Below, in pieces: positions 46,501 through 62,868 of a stretch of DNA of 64,000 nt. Made by a program: the position numbers and the translations under genes. Below the pieces are notes generated by a model, which saw nothing but the letters and a program-made list of their open reading frames with translations, had not been told where the DNA came from and did no database searches. Source of the stretch: Diprion similis (lineage: Eukaryota > Arthropoda > Insecta > Hymenoptera > Diprionidae); assembly GCF_021155765.1 (NCBI RefSeq), contig NC_060114.1, positions 7,688,001 through 7,752,000 on the forward strand. The letters run 5' to 3'. Position 1 is the stretch's first letter. Every line of letters begins with the position of its first letter.

Positions 46501-49500
46501 TCACGAACAAAATCGTTTTCCACTACCTCGGCTTCATTTCTTCGAACTGAGCTTCAAGTTCGTTCAAATTTGCGTGAATCCTTTCGGATGAAGTGACTTT
46601 ACTCATAAGACAGGACATTTCGGTGTTTGCTGACTCGATTTTCTTCGCCATCTCATCGTTACGAGTAAGGAGTTCGATTTTCTCGTTTTCCATTTCTTTT
46701 ATTCGCTGTTTCAGTGAAGCTTGCTCCTTGTTAGATCCAAGTAACTGAAACTGGTAGGACTGAATCTGGTCCTCGAGCTCCCGTATGGTTCTGATTTTCA
46801 TCTCAAGTTCCTGCAGGCCTTCTTCAGCTCGGTCTCCTTCACCTTGGCGCTTTGCAGTCTCCCAGGCCACCTGCTTCTTCAATCTTACAATCTCCACGTT
46901 CCTGACCTCAATCTCTTCCTGCTGCTTGGCAATCTCCTTAACAATCTCGACGCGCTCTTCGTCGACCTCTGAGAAAGATATCCGAAAAAACAGTTCATAA
47001 AACTCTGCGATAAGGATTCTCGATTCGTTTTTTGGTACCTTTGATCTCCTTCGATAAATTCTCGAGCCTCTCGATTGACTTCTTCACATGGATCGCTAGT
47101 GCTTGATCCACCTTTACGTCTGTGCCAGTAGCCTTCAGTGACTCTCGCAGTTTTTGTCTCAGAGCTTTAACTCCCGAACAGCTCGACGTGTTTTCGGCCT
47201 CTTCCAGCCTCGCCTGCAAGCTTTTTATGTTCTCAGCATGCGCCAAGCGTTCCTTCTCGTTTTCAATACGCAGATCACGCAGCCGTTCTTTAAGCATCTT
47301 TATTCCTGCGGCAAATGAACGAAAAACTTCAATAAAAACGACTCTTATCACAGAAATTTCTCACAAATCACGCTACTCATTTTATACCCTTGCACCCCTC
47401 TGCCGATTGCGAGTCCTTCAGAGCCTCGGTGAGGTTGCGGATTTTCTTCTGCATCATCTGACGCTCGATTTGGTACTGCTTGAGCTCTGCGAACAGTTGG
47501 CTTAGCTTCGCCAGCGAGTATGAGGCCTGGTCGACGATGCGTCTCTCGACGTTCTCACCGTCTCCGTTTTCCTCTTTTCCACTCAAGGTCGATACCTGAA
47601 TTTTCAAACGTTCTATCGTCTCCTGCATACTGGCCTTTTCGCACTCCCACGCGTCGAGGTCTAGCATCGCGTTGTTCAGTCGATTTATCGTCCGCTTCGC
47701 TGACGCCACGACGTCCAGGTCCTCGTCCAATCCAACGTCTTCCCGACCGCGATTTCCCAGCCGATCTCGCAGCTCATCTTCTACCTCCTCGAGCTCTTCC
47801 TGCAGCGCACATTTCCGTTTCCGCAAATCCAGGGTCCCCAAATCGCCGACGCCATCTTTTCTGCGCATCTCACTTTCCGCTGTGGTAGAATTCTGACAGC
47901 AGAATCTTGCGAGGTTATTGTTAGTGTGGTTTTTGTTGTACTTCATTTCCTCGATCTGTCGCAGCAGGTTCTCTCTCTCCAATTTATACTCCTTGAGTTC
48001 CGTCATCGTCTGGTTTAGTTTGCAAAGGGCACTCTTAGCCTGCGAGTAAACGTCTCGGTCTAAGTCTGCGCAGTTGCAGGCATCCTGATAGGCGACTTTG
48101 AACTCGTCCATGCTGTTCAGACTGTTCTTCAGCTTGACGTTGAGACAGTCGACCTCTTTCTCCACGGCTGAAAGCTGCGCTTCGCATTCGCATATCTTGC
48201 AATTTTTCTCGTCGATCTCTAGCCGCATGTTCTCGATCGTTCCCTTCATCTTTACCTGCTCGTAAATTTCGAGGCTGTTATTGTGTTTAGACGATTTTTC
48301 TCTTCTGCTCCTTCTTACCTGCAGACCCTCGTGCTTCGCAGACAGACTCCTGACCAGCAGTACCAATCGCTGAATCTCTTCCTCTTGGTCCGCGAGCAAA
48401 CAGCTCTGCTCTCGGTTTTGATTTCGCAGTTCGTCACGCTCCCGCAGCGCCGATTTCATCTCCGTCAACGCTCGACCGCATTTCTCTGCGTCCGTTAACA
48501 GATCGCCCATTTCATTCACTTTACGCTGAGGTAAAGGTCGTCAGATTTAAATCATGCATTTGTTAACTCAGCTTGCGATTTAATGAAATCAAGGAATAAC
48601 GTGTTTTGAGCAGGGGTCGTAAAAGTATACCCGAGATTTGGCCTTATTTTTTCTCTAAATTTTTGCTTGATTCGAAACTTTACTGTAAAATGATTGTCCT
48701 ATTATCAGATAGTGTGCTTTGGTAACTATAATAGGGCTCAATAAATAAATATCGTACATACAGACTTTAAATCTATTTATTTCATTGTGAGACGAGATTT
48801 GAGGTTATGTGTTTCAATTTATGTGTCGATCCTAGCTAACCAGAACGCACTTACTTACATATTAATGATCATATGACAAAAATGTTCAACTTAACACGAT
48901 GTTTTACTTCAAAATAGGATCGAATTTAAATATTCTTAAATCCGTCACGAGATCGATCACTTAAACTATCGCTAAGGGAAGGGATTTTTTTGATCGACGA
49001 CAAAATCTGACGATTTTCAAACTATAAATCGCAAACCGAATTTCACCGAATAAAAAATGGTATTTATTCACCGGTAATTTGATAACCCGGTTCTTACCAG
49101 TAGCGAGTTTCGTTCCACTCGCAACAGTTCAGTTTCTTTCAGATGAAATCGCAGCTCTTCGATTTCGCGAGCCTGAGCCCGACACATCGATGCCTTTTCT
49201 TTCAAATCACTTTTGAGTTCCGATATTGCGCACTCGCATACAGCTATCTTGTTGACGATAAAGTGACGTGTGATGTTTGAATTTTATCGAAAATCAGCGG
49301 AACATGATCAGTGTCATGAAAAAAAAAACAGGCAGAGGGTTTTTACCTTCTTCTTCAGCATCTCGGATTCGTACATTATGTCGTCTCCAACTCCCGCAAA
49401 CTGCTGTTCCGACATCTATAGCAGGATAAGACAAAAGTAGAATTACAACTAATTATTCTGATTCCTGGGTTTGATTAAACTGAGATTCCGTAAAATCCAT

Positions 49501-52391
49501 GTGCAATATACAACAACCTTCAAGTCTGCCTTCAGGAGCTGGATGCCATCTTCCTTCACTTTCAAAGAAGCTTCAAGCAACTTATTCCTTTCCCTAAGTT
49601 CATCGATCTCCATTTCCTTAGCCTAGGCGTTGAACGTCAGAAATAGCTATTTATGTGGCATGCCCGTAAACCGCCTGTTTTTTTGCAAGGATAAAGATTT
49701 CAGGACGAGCTGGAGGCGAGCCGGAAGCGAGCCGGAAGCGAGTACTGAAATTATCCGAGCCAAAAAACGGTTTACGGACATGCCACATAGAATATTTTTT
49801 ACGGTATGGGCATTGAAAAGCAAAACGAAGAGTGAGGTTATGTCGCGATCTGTTTGACGAAGCTACTTTATTCGGCAGTTTGGGATGCGCACTTCGAACT
49901 GCGCATAAAAACTGCGGAATAAAGACTTTATTCCGCAACTTTGTTCGCTGCCGTATAAAACGTCACTTTACGGAACGAAAACTGCCACAAAAAGTGGCCT
50001 TTTCAATGCCCATGCCGTAAAATCATATTTTCACGTGTCACATTTTTCCATGGGGACTGAGTATTTTTTCATTGCATCAGAATTGTACAGATCGTGAACC
50101 TCTGAGGTCAAAAAGTCATTTCAAAGGATGTCACCAATACATACGCCGATTTCGTTCTTCAAAGCGATGATCTCCGAGTCCTTTTTGATGATTATAGACT
50201 TGTTGTTTTCGTCATCGGTTTCGTAATCGGTAACCGAACCGGTTCCAGATCCTGTTTCCGTATCGCTTCTGCCCGGAGTTCCGAAACTCGAAATTATTTC
50301 CGGTCTATTCCTCGCCCGACTAGCCGTAGATTCTCCATCCTCTTCGTAATCATCGGTGTACTCATCTCCTGAAGTTGAGCCAATAAAAGCGAGCTCATCC
50401 TGATTGCATATGGCAAAAATGTATCAATCGGGTAATAAATGAGAAATGAAAAATCTCGGGACAAAAAATCGTCGTACTTTGCCCGACGCAGCTGTAGCGG
50501 CATTGTCGATTGGTTCCGACCGCGTTTCTTCCGAAGTTCCATCGGTGCTCAACCAGATGGCGGAGACTGCCCTCGACTGGAGAACCGGGCTTGCCACTGT
50601 TCCCGTCTGCAATGATTTATCGACACTGTCCGGCTTCGAAGACCTCATCGGTGAAGCCGAATGGGCTCGTGTCGTCCCGCCGAATTCAATCTTCTGCGTA
50701 TTCGTAGCCTGTGGCGGTTTCGACCGAGATCTTAATCTCGGGGAGGCGAGAACCTTGACGGTGATAATTGAATTAATCTCAAAACAAAAAGGAATTATCG
50801 AAGTCGAAAACGGACTGGGCATTAGATTTGTAGATTTTTTTTCTATTTAGTTGTCAAACCGGAACTAAACCAGTATTCAAAAATTCTACGTTACGATTTA
50901 AAGCATTTGTGATCGGATTGGCTCGTGGAAATAATGGCGGCAATACTTTGGTCCTCTCAAACTCACGACTTTGGAGGTCTCGTACCGCGCACTGGTTGTC
51001 GACATCGCAAAAGAAGAAGTTTTTTCAACTTTTTAAACTTGTGCACGACCGAAACAAGTCAACATGATGAATTTTTGAACGTTTATATAGATCGTAGATA
51101 AGAGATAATCTTTTTCCTAACCTATTCATTCGACGACGACACTTTAAGGTCTTATTGGATGGATATTCCCAACGAAAAGTGAGTCTCGGTGCGAATATTG
51201 AACACTTCGCGATGAGATAAAATTTAAAAAAAAATCAACCATAACCGAGCTGTTAAGACGATTCCTATTTAATAATAATAATACCAAAACGTTGTTAATA
51301 AGTTGCTTAAACAAAAATTTGTTTAATAAATCTTTAGCGAAATTTTTTTTAATTTTATACTGAATTAATTCATTGATTTTTCTGAAAACCTATGAATTTT
51401 TTTGAAATTTTGGGCCTTCTTAAAAAAGCCGGCTTCGAGAATTCTTTCAACTTTGAAAAATGGATCTAAAGTCCTGAACTTATAGGTTTTTTTAAAAGGT
51501 TGTACATTACACTCAAAAATTTTTCGAGGCATGGAACGAATAGTTTCATAAATCGTTAAAAAATTTTGGAAAAGTGAATTATTTAAAATAGCGGATAATT
51601 CCAAAAAAATTCATAGGTATTCAGAAAAATCAATGAATTCATTCCACATGAAATGAGATAAATTTCACCTGATATTTGTTGAGCAAACATTCATCTAAAC
51701 AATTTGCTGATAACTTTCTAGCATTATTATTATTATTCAAAACGAATTGTCTCAGCGGCTCGGTTATGGTTGACTTTTTAAAAATTCTTATCTCATCGCA
51801 AAGTATTCAATATTCTCATCGAGACTCACTTTTGGTTGGGAATATCCATCCAACAAGACCCTCAAATCGTTGAATAAAATTTTTTCACTACAATCTTACG
51901 GTTGAAAATCATTGTTGATATTTACTTACAGCTGATTGAAGTTGGTGTTGCTGTTCAGGCGTCAACGTGAGGCTTTTATACCTCTGCAATTCCCTTCTGC
52001 AGGCACTCAGTTCATTTTGGGTCTGTGCTCCAAGCCCGATAACGTTATCGATAACAACGTTCAACGGCACGATTTTTCCCGGCTGTATCGAGTCAGAAGT
52101 GAAAGGGTAAGTCAGACACAAAAATAAATTGCAGTTGAAATCGTGACACGGAAATCCTTTGCTCACCGTTTTTGCATGCTCGGCGAGCTCGTGAATGTAT
52201 CGTGTATTGTCGAGTGTATTTTGGCTCCAAGCCCTGATGTCGGTGCACGATTCGTAAGCCTTTAAACGTCCTTCAGACCTCTTTCTCGGCAGGACATAAT
52301 CGCCGTATGTAAGTGTCTGATCGCCTCTAAAATCCTTCCGTTTACCGCTACCAGCCAAAAAAATTCTCGGTCCGTGTTCGGCGTACGACAT
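43548..52391 (-). CDS. Large coiled-coil protein, unidentified (~1,673 residues, 17 exons)
   Basis: The exons read 52167-52391 (ATG, MSYAEHGPRIFLAGSGKRKD), 51930-52082, 50478-50753, 50145-50399, 49518-49622, 49347-49415, 49098-49247, 47388-48525, 47039-47305, 46527-46968, 45605-46328, 45011-45421, 44764-44931, 44396-44618, 43967-44240, 43783-43858 and 43548-43613. All phases match and all donors are GT. The first ~75 residues are not coiled. A Ser/Thr- and acid-rich linker follows (about 127-300, including GTGSVTDYETDDE). From about residue 305 nearly the whole chain is heptad-rich coiled coil (ELKNELNKRLEEMKEL, EIEKLHDENVRLSSEL). This is the pattern of a cytoskeletal, centrosomal or Golgi scaffold, but I do not recognise the family. 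The last two exons are the least certain; the penultimate donor could be at 43780 or 43783. Two introns carry repeat insertions. Confidence 0.8.
49642..50022 (+). repeat. Family R1 copy C, ~380-bp double-palindrome repeat in a coiled-coil-gene intron
   Basis: This copy fills most of the 522-bp intron 49623-50144. Its left end lies only 20 bases from the 3' splice site of the next exon (boundary 49622). It carries one extra unit of the GAGCCGGAAGC word relative to copy B. No coding capacity. Confidence 0.85.
51127..51878. mobile_element. Foldback (palindromic) element, ~750 bp, in the second intron of the coiled-coil gene
   Basis: The left arm TTGGATGGATATTCCCAAC then AAAAGTGAGTCTCG is repeated inverted at 51808-51853. 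Inward, TCAACCATAACCGAGC (51236) is matched near 51770. AATTCATTGATTTTTCTGA (51367) is matched by TCAGAAAAATCAATGAATTC at 51621. The arms, about 370 bp each, therefore pair nearly to the centre at about 51502. There is no open frame of note. It fits a MITE or foldback transposon. Confidence 0.8.
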
Positions 52392-53085
52392 TTTTCTTAT
52401 ATTTATTCTGATATTCCAAGTTTGTTTATAAACTGTGCGCCAAACACTGAAGCTACATTTGAACTGTCACACTTTCGTATTAATATATTTCACACGCGTA
52501 TACGTATAGAAATTCACTAAAATATTACAAAGTGAGAAAAAGTACGAAGTGAGTGACGGAAAAAAAATATTTCTCCGATTATCCTCGGACACGACGGCGA
52601 CGGTTATCATGACCTGTGTCAACCGTCAACGTTTGTCATCGTCGGCAGCCATCTTGATGTCACTTTTGTTTATACTGATTCTGACGACTGCTCAGCACCA
52701 TGACGACGACTAGTAAGATTTTTCACAGTAAACACCGTCGATTATTTATCTTATTTATCACTGTCGATCTCTCAAGTCGGTTGCATCGCCAGTCCGAATG
52801 GAAGTCATTGTCGTAAAATTCGTATAGAATTGAGTTGGCATAACGTGTGTACGTTGTACTTACTGCATACATACATACGTCAGAATTGAAGGATCTTTAA
52901 CAGCTGATCGTCGATACATGGATCAAACCATTATGTAATTCGAGTGTCGCAATAAATTGGCGAGTACCTACCTGTTACTGTATGATTCAAATAGATGGAT
53001 AAAAAAGTAAAGTTGAATTGGATTTTTTATCGCGGAGGGTGAGAAGGATCATTTTATTTTTTCATAATAAAAAGATCAAAAAAGA
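52392..53085. other. Promoter side of the coiled-coil gene
   Basis: This is upstream sequence of the coiled-coil gene. The stretch 52560-52700 is GC-richer and probably holds the promoter. No coding frame was seen. Confidence 0.4.
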
Positions 53086-57749
<4,664 letters not shown>

Positions 57750-57750
<1 letters not shown>

Positions 57751-59140
57751 TAAATTTTCGGAATAGTTGAACACAGTTAATAATTGAACAGGATTTCAAT
57801 TAGTTCACAATTAGAAAATAGTAGTTTATTCAAACGCCTAATAGTGGAAAGCGATCAAACTTTTGTGGTTGAGTCTCAGGTGTAAATTAGTTGATTTGGA
57901 AAACAACGATAATCAATTTCCTGAGAATATTAATTACGCAAGCTCGTAAAATGGAAAAAAATATTTTATGCTGGTGTCAAGACCCATTATTTCATATGTA
58001 TTACAACCTGCTAAACAAGAATTTGAAATCAAAAGTAAGAATGGGTGAATTAACTTGGCCGTTAAAGCCAAAAAATTAGTTGAAAAGTCACTAAGAAAGA
58101 AGAACGTCGGGAATTTTTTTTTTTTATGGAACAGCCATCCATATCTCTACACATATATACCATATTGAAGTTTCACAATCATCCGAAAGTCCAACACTCT
58201 AATTAACTCCAAAGCCCAACACCCCAATAACTCGAAAGTCCAATACCCTGATAATTCCAACGACTAAAAACCTTCATAACCTCAAAAGGCAAGCTATGCT
58301 CCGATAGGCCCAATACCAAGATCACTCTGAAAGTTCATCACCCCAAAATCCGATAATTCTAGAGCCCAATATAAAAAACACTCTAAAAGATCAACCTAAG
58401 AACTCCAAAAGCCGAAAACTTCACCTCAAAAGCCCAACTCCGTAAGAATAACCCCGAATGCCTCGCCCCGTGAAAACCTCACGAGTGAACAAGCACGAAA
58501 GACGAACTATGTTGGGATATAGGACTTTTGGACTCATTGGACAGATAAGATTTTAGCCTCTCAAGGATATAGTGGTTTCAACTCCGTAGGAAATTGAGAG
58601 TATTGGGCTTTTGGGGTTAGTCACTCAGCTATCATTTGGCTCTTGACATTATGAAGGTTTCTAGCTTTTCGGATTATCGGGGTATTGGGCTGTCGAGTTT
58701 ACTAGAGTATTGGACTTTTGGGCGATTGCGACACTTGGATATGACATATACGTGTAGATATAGATCAGATGGCTGTTACAAGAAAAAATTGTTCTTTTTC
58801 TTAAAAATGATTTTTCAAATGGTTTTTAAGCTCTAGCGGTCAAATTAGTTCGTCGACCCTTACTTTTGACTCTAGATTCGTGTTCGGCAGGTCAAAATAC
58901 ATGGGACGCGATGAGTTTTGACCCCAACGCAACATATTTTTATTATAAACCTGTAGTGCCGATTCGAAAGAATGCAGCTGAATAGTTGTTTGATTCGACG
59001 AATAGTTAATACTTTGAGAAAAACCAAAAATTCCAGTTCGTTCATTGAATCGATCATTACTGATTGATACAAATGCAATTAATGATTCGAAAAAGTATTA
59101 TTAAATCACTTAACATTCAACTTTATAGTTGAATGGAAAA
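57750..59140. repeat. 1.4-kb imperfect palindrome with degenerate ~25-bp internal repeats
   Basis: The two halves pair in inverse order around about 58448. Matched pairs include ATCAAAAGTAAG (58028) with its complement near 58868, AACAGCCATC (58129) with GATGGCTGTTA (58768), and AAAGTCCAACACTCTA (58186) with AGTATTGGACTTTTG (58706). The central arms contain a degenerate tandem unit of the form AAAGYCCAAYACYCYRATAA. The outer arms (57750-57950 and 58940-59140) are weaker but still alignable. Confidence 0.75.
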
Positions 59141-59952
59141 GTAATAAGTAATTGATGGCGAGTAAAATGCATAGTCTTCTATTAGTTTAGTTTTTTGAGG
59201 TATATCTTTTCGTTTCCACGTATTCAGATATATTGTTCGAGAAATGAAGAAATGAAACAAAATATCAGAAAGACTATAGCATCTGTTTAGTTGATTCAGC
59301 TAATCAATTCTTTCAATACTTGCAACCATACAAACTTGATCTAACCAGCATAAACTATACAAGCAATATGTGTTTTCTTTTTTTAACTTGTTAACGGCGG
59401 AACTGATCGATATATCGACCAGTAGTCAGGTTGGGGACTCCACATGAGAAATACATTAAACTCATTCATAAATTTCACGTCTAATAAAAAAGATCGATTT
59501 CAATCGACATTTCCCCGCCATTAAAATATTATTATTTCCTCTATCCACAATCAACACATTTAAAAAATGATTCAACTTCTAAATTCGATCGTTTCCCAGT
59601 AACTATGCAGAAATACACACAAAATAAAAGAAAACCTCCGCTTTTCTTATCATTATAACACCTACACGCTCGCTTTCGCCATAAGCGCATTACAAATGTA
59701 GCGTATCTAATAGGATTTCGATAATAAAGACCTTTTCAATTTTCTGCATACGTATGTAAAATAGGTACTTTCGAGTCTGCGCTCGGCGCGCCGACTACCA
59801 GCGTAGCATCGCCGCCATTGCAGATGAATCGCATCCGCTCCTCGCCTCCATTGCAAGGTGGAATGATTCCCCAAAAACGATCAAAACCAAAACCACCCGC
59901 GCCTATTCCTGCCTCTCAGACTCTCTCCACGACATCAGTCATCAATCCCCGG
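59141..59952. other. 3' flank of the zinc-finger gene
   Basis: AT-rich up to about 59760, then GC-rich from about 59770, where base composition shifts to that of the coding exon. It probably contains 3'UTR. No gene was seen. Confidence 0.4.
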
Positions 59953-61968
59953 CTAGCTGCTGCTGGAATTGCACGAATTAGGATTCTGATCGTTGCTGCT
60001 CTGGCTCCGGCTCGCGGAATTAGCGTCCGATACGGAAGCCGCTGGGCTTCCGTTCGCTGGGGCAGTCACAGGCGTAGTTTGCACGGTCGCCGCGGGTGGC
60101 GCTGGTGGTGTTGGCGCTGGCGTCGGTGGGGCAGCAACGCCGGCTGGCTTCTGAGCCACGTGAGTCTGGTAGTGTTTCGCAAGGTGCGCCTTCTGCCTGA
60201 AGCTCTTCCCGCAGAGCGAGCAAGCGAACGGTTTCTCCCCGGTGTGCGTCCTGATGTGAACGTTGACGCTGTACTTGTCCTTGAAGCCCTTGCTGCATAT
60301 GCTGCAATAGTGGAGTGAACGCTCTTTGCGCTGAACGCTGCCCGGCGACCCGCTGCCCTGTTGTTGCGTGCCGTTCGAGTTCCCCGTTCCACCGGCCGCG
60401 GCGCCACCTCCGCTGCCGTTCCTGTTCCCCCGCCTCATGTACTTCTTGGTTGGCTTAGACGCGCCGGAAGTCGATGCCGGTGCCGCTCGTGTTGGGGAAA
60501 TTTGAATCTGGCTCGGGGCAGCCTCAGTTTCGGTCCTGACGGCGGTTTGCGGCTGCCCTATAACGGCGTCCCGCTGCCCACCGGCAGTGACCACGGTCAC
60601 GGTTCCCATCTGGCTCAAATCAGCCGGAAGTGTGATCGTCCCGAGGCTCCCGCTGGCGGGGTCTAGGGTGTACATGACCGTCGTTGTTGCGGAGACGTTG
60701 CAGACCGGCTCGATCCTACAGTACTCAACGACCTCGTTCGCTATACTCTTTAGCTTCTCGTAGTCCCCAGGTCGGTAGGTTGTCGCATCGAGTTGTGAGA
60801 GGAGGAGGTCCTCTTCGGTGCAAGGGTGCATCGCCTCGTCGGCGGGCTGGTGGTCGGCGATGATCTGGACGTGGGGAGTGCTAGACGTCGTTCCCTGGAG
60901 CGCCAGACTCGGAGTCTGGGAAGTCGTTGATGAGGATGAAGACACCGCCTGGGTTGACGCGCCGGAGTAGAGTTTTCCCTGAAGCGCACTGCGCAGGAGG
61001 CTCTCGGCGGAGTCGCCGGTGCTTCCGCCCTCCGGCAGGTGGTTCTGGTCAGAGAGCTTCCAGTCGTTGTTATTGTCGCCGGTCTGGTGGGCCGGCGTCT
61101 GTCCACCCCTTACGCAGAGCTCCTTGCTCTCGACGAAACCACTGTCGTCGGTTGAGTACTGGGAGCCCATTCCGGCCACGGGAATGATGTGGAAACTATC
61201 GCGTCGCGAGCTCTCCGTGACGTTTTCGTGTTCGTGGTCGTTGGCGGGGTCGAGGTTCAGGATGGCGTCGAGGTCCAGGTTGGGCCGTAGTGGCCAAGAG
61301 TCCGACGAGGGTGGCGGCGGGCTCTTGCAGCAGTCGAGGGCGTCCATCGAGTTTGCGTCGTTATTCAGTACCGTCAGGGTGTAGATCGCACCGTCGGTGT
61401 TCTGCCGATGGGACCCGGAGCAGCCACGTCCCGCAGCCTCGCTCTGAACTATCGAATCATGGCTCTGGCCGTGGCCCGAGTTGCTGCCTGTCGACCAGCA
61501 GTTGTACTTGCTAAGGTCCTCCAGGAATATGCTGCAAGTTTGCTCCTTGCCCTCGTCGCCCCAGTAGTCGCAGTCTGTTGATGGCTGCTCTTGCATCGTG
61601 ACGTCGGCGTTCTGCTGCGTCGGGCAGTTATGGCTTCTGTGGTTGTGGTGTTGGTGGTGGTGGTGCGTCAGCGAACCGGTGATCGTAGAGACCGGCGGCA
61701 GCGCCGTCAGCGTATTGTTGTTCGTCTCCTTGACGAATGGCGAGCCGTGGAGATCGTGGCGTAAATCGTGCGTGTCCTGGTGCCGCGGACCGTCTAGGAA
61801 ACTCACGCCTATGCTGCGGCACGCCGAACGGTGCAGGAAGCCCTCCTCATCCGAAACTCCGTCACCCGACGCCCCGTGCGGAGCAGGCGACACCACAAAG
61901 TCGAAGAAATCCGTTTTGCCAAGGTCCTCGTTTCCTCCGCCCGGCGCGAACGCCTCCGTTATATCCAT
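59953..61968 (-). CDS. C2H2 zinc-finger protein with two fingers and long low-complexity region
   Basis: This is a single open frame of 671 residues, likely a DNA-binding transcription factor. The N-terminal ~540 residues are acidic and Ser/Thr/Gly-rich with His runs (HHHHQHHNH) and no recognised domain. A basic Gly/Asn-rich segment (KKYMRRGNRNGSGGG) precedes two classical fingers at about 553-603: YCSICSKGFKDKYSVNVHIRTH, the canonical TGEKPF linker, and FACSLCGKSFRQKAHLAKHYQTH. The tail is Pro/Ala- then Ser/Asn-rich. The ATG at 61966-61968 is the first Met; an in-frame stop lies about 20 codons upstream, though an upstream spliced exon cannot be excluded. GC content is far above that of neighbouring sequence. 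Two fingers alone do not let me name the gene. Confidence 0.85.
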   Translation of the reverse strand: MDITEAFAPGGGNEDLGKTDFFDFVVSPAPHGASGDGVSDEEGFLHRSACRSIGVSFLDGPRHQDTHDLRHDLHGSPFVKETNNNTLTALPPVSTITGSLTHHHHQHHNHRSHNCPTQQNADVTMQEQPSTDCDYWGDEGKEQTCSIFLEDLSKYNCWSTGSNSGHGQSHDSIVQSEAAGRGCSGSHRQNTDGAIYTLTVLNNDANSMDALDCCKSPPPPSSDSWPLRPNLDLDAILNLDPANDHEHENVTESSRRDSFHIIPVAGMGSQYSTDDSGFVESKELCVRGGQTPAHQTGDNNNDWKLSDQNHLPEGGSTGDSAESLLRSALQGKLYSGASTQAVSSSSSTTSQTPSLALQGTTSSTPHVQIIADHQPADEAMHPCTEEDLLLSQLDATTYRPGDYEKLKSIANEVVEYCRIEPVCNVSATTTVMYTLDPASGSLGTITLPADLSQMGTVTVVTAGGQRDAVIGQPQTAVRTETEAAPSQIQISPTRAAPASTSGASKPTKKYMRRGNRNGSGGGAAAGGTGNSNGTQQQGSGSPGSVQRKERSLHYCSICSKGFKDKYSVNVHIRTHTGEKPFACSLCGKSFRQKAHLAKHYQTHVAQKPAGVAAPPTPAPTPPAPPAATVQTTPVTAPANGSPAASVSDANSASRSQSSNDQNPNSCNSSSS

Positions 61969-62868
61969 TTCGGGGGATTCGGCTGACGGGACTCGATTCT
62001 CGACGGATGGATCGACTCGTTATCCTATTCCCCGGGACAAGAAGTCAGTCCTTATACTTCCACCTCCACTTCCTAGAGGGTTCTTATCTGCCGTCGGATA
62101 CCAGAATCTTCCGCGCAGCGATCCTACTTCGCATCCTCGGCTCGTGCGGTGTTGTTTTTCGTTTGTTTTTTTCCTCGAGAACCCTAGAGATCAGAAAAGA
62201 ATACTAAAATTACTAGGTGTAGAAAAATAGTTAAAAGCACACTTCAGAAAACTCCAGGCTGTCATGATCGTATTCAATATTCATATAAACTTTGTCATTC
62301 AAAGAAAATCAGAAATTGGTCGACTTGAAAAAGTTTCTTGTGTCAAAAATTTTTTTCTTCACCAGTCCTGAAAACACCGAGTACAAAATTTGGTATCTAA
62401 TCCACAACGTAGCGATCATCAGCCAATTTCGAAAAATAAAAAAAATAAAAGAAACGAAAACTTTAATCACAAACGGGTGGCATGATACGGACGTTAATCA
62501 GCATATTGTGAATTGAATGCCTGTTTTTATAACCTATCAAGTCCAGTTTTTTACAGAACCTCACAATTTTTTACGTTACTTCAACAAAACTATATTCAGG
62601 AACGGAATACAAACAATCAAAATAATTTTTGTATCTATTGATCATGAAACTTTATTGATACTTGTAAAATTTCGAGTAAATCAAAAGAGTGTAGAGTTTT
62701 ACCGAAGTGAAGTATTACAAACATCGAAGTAGAATAAACGAGTTGATCAACTATAAGAGACTATCAACGAATGTCAAGCATTGCACGGGAATTGCGACAT
62801 CGTCTCCGAACTCGGTGAAGCTCGATTCGTCGACATTGTTTAATGACCGCGTGCGGTGCATGGATGCC
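61969..62868. other. Upstream region of the zinc-finger gene
   Basis: The first ~200 bases remain fairly GC-rich (5'UTR or promoter), then AT-rich noncoding sequence follows. There is no gene that I can support. Confidence 0.4.

Noticed and set aside
50446-50850. 134-codon plus-strand frame over coiled-coil exon 3
   Set aside because: The minus strand carries the phase-consistent exon; the plus frame is its shadow.
61598-62230. 210-codon open frame on the plus strand across the zinc-finger gene 5' end
   Set aside because: It is antisense to the zinc-finger coding frame in GC-rich sequence, where stop codons are rare; no family resemblance and the fingers are on the other strand.
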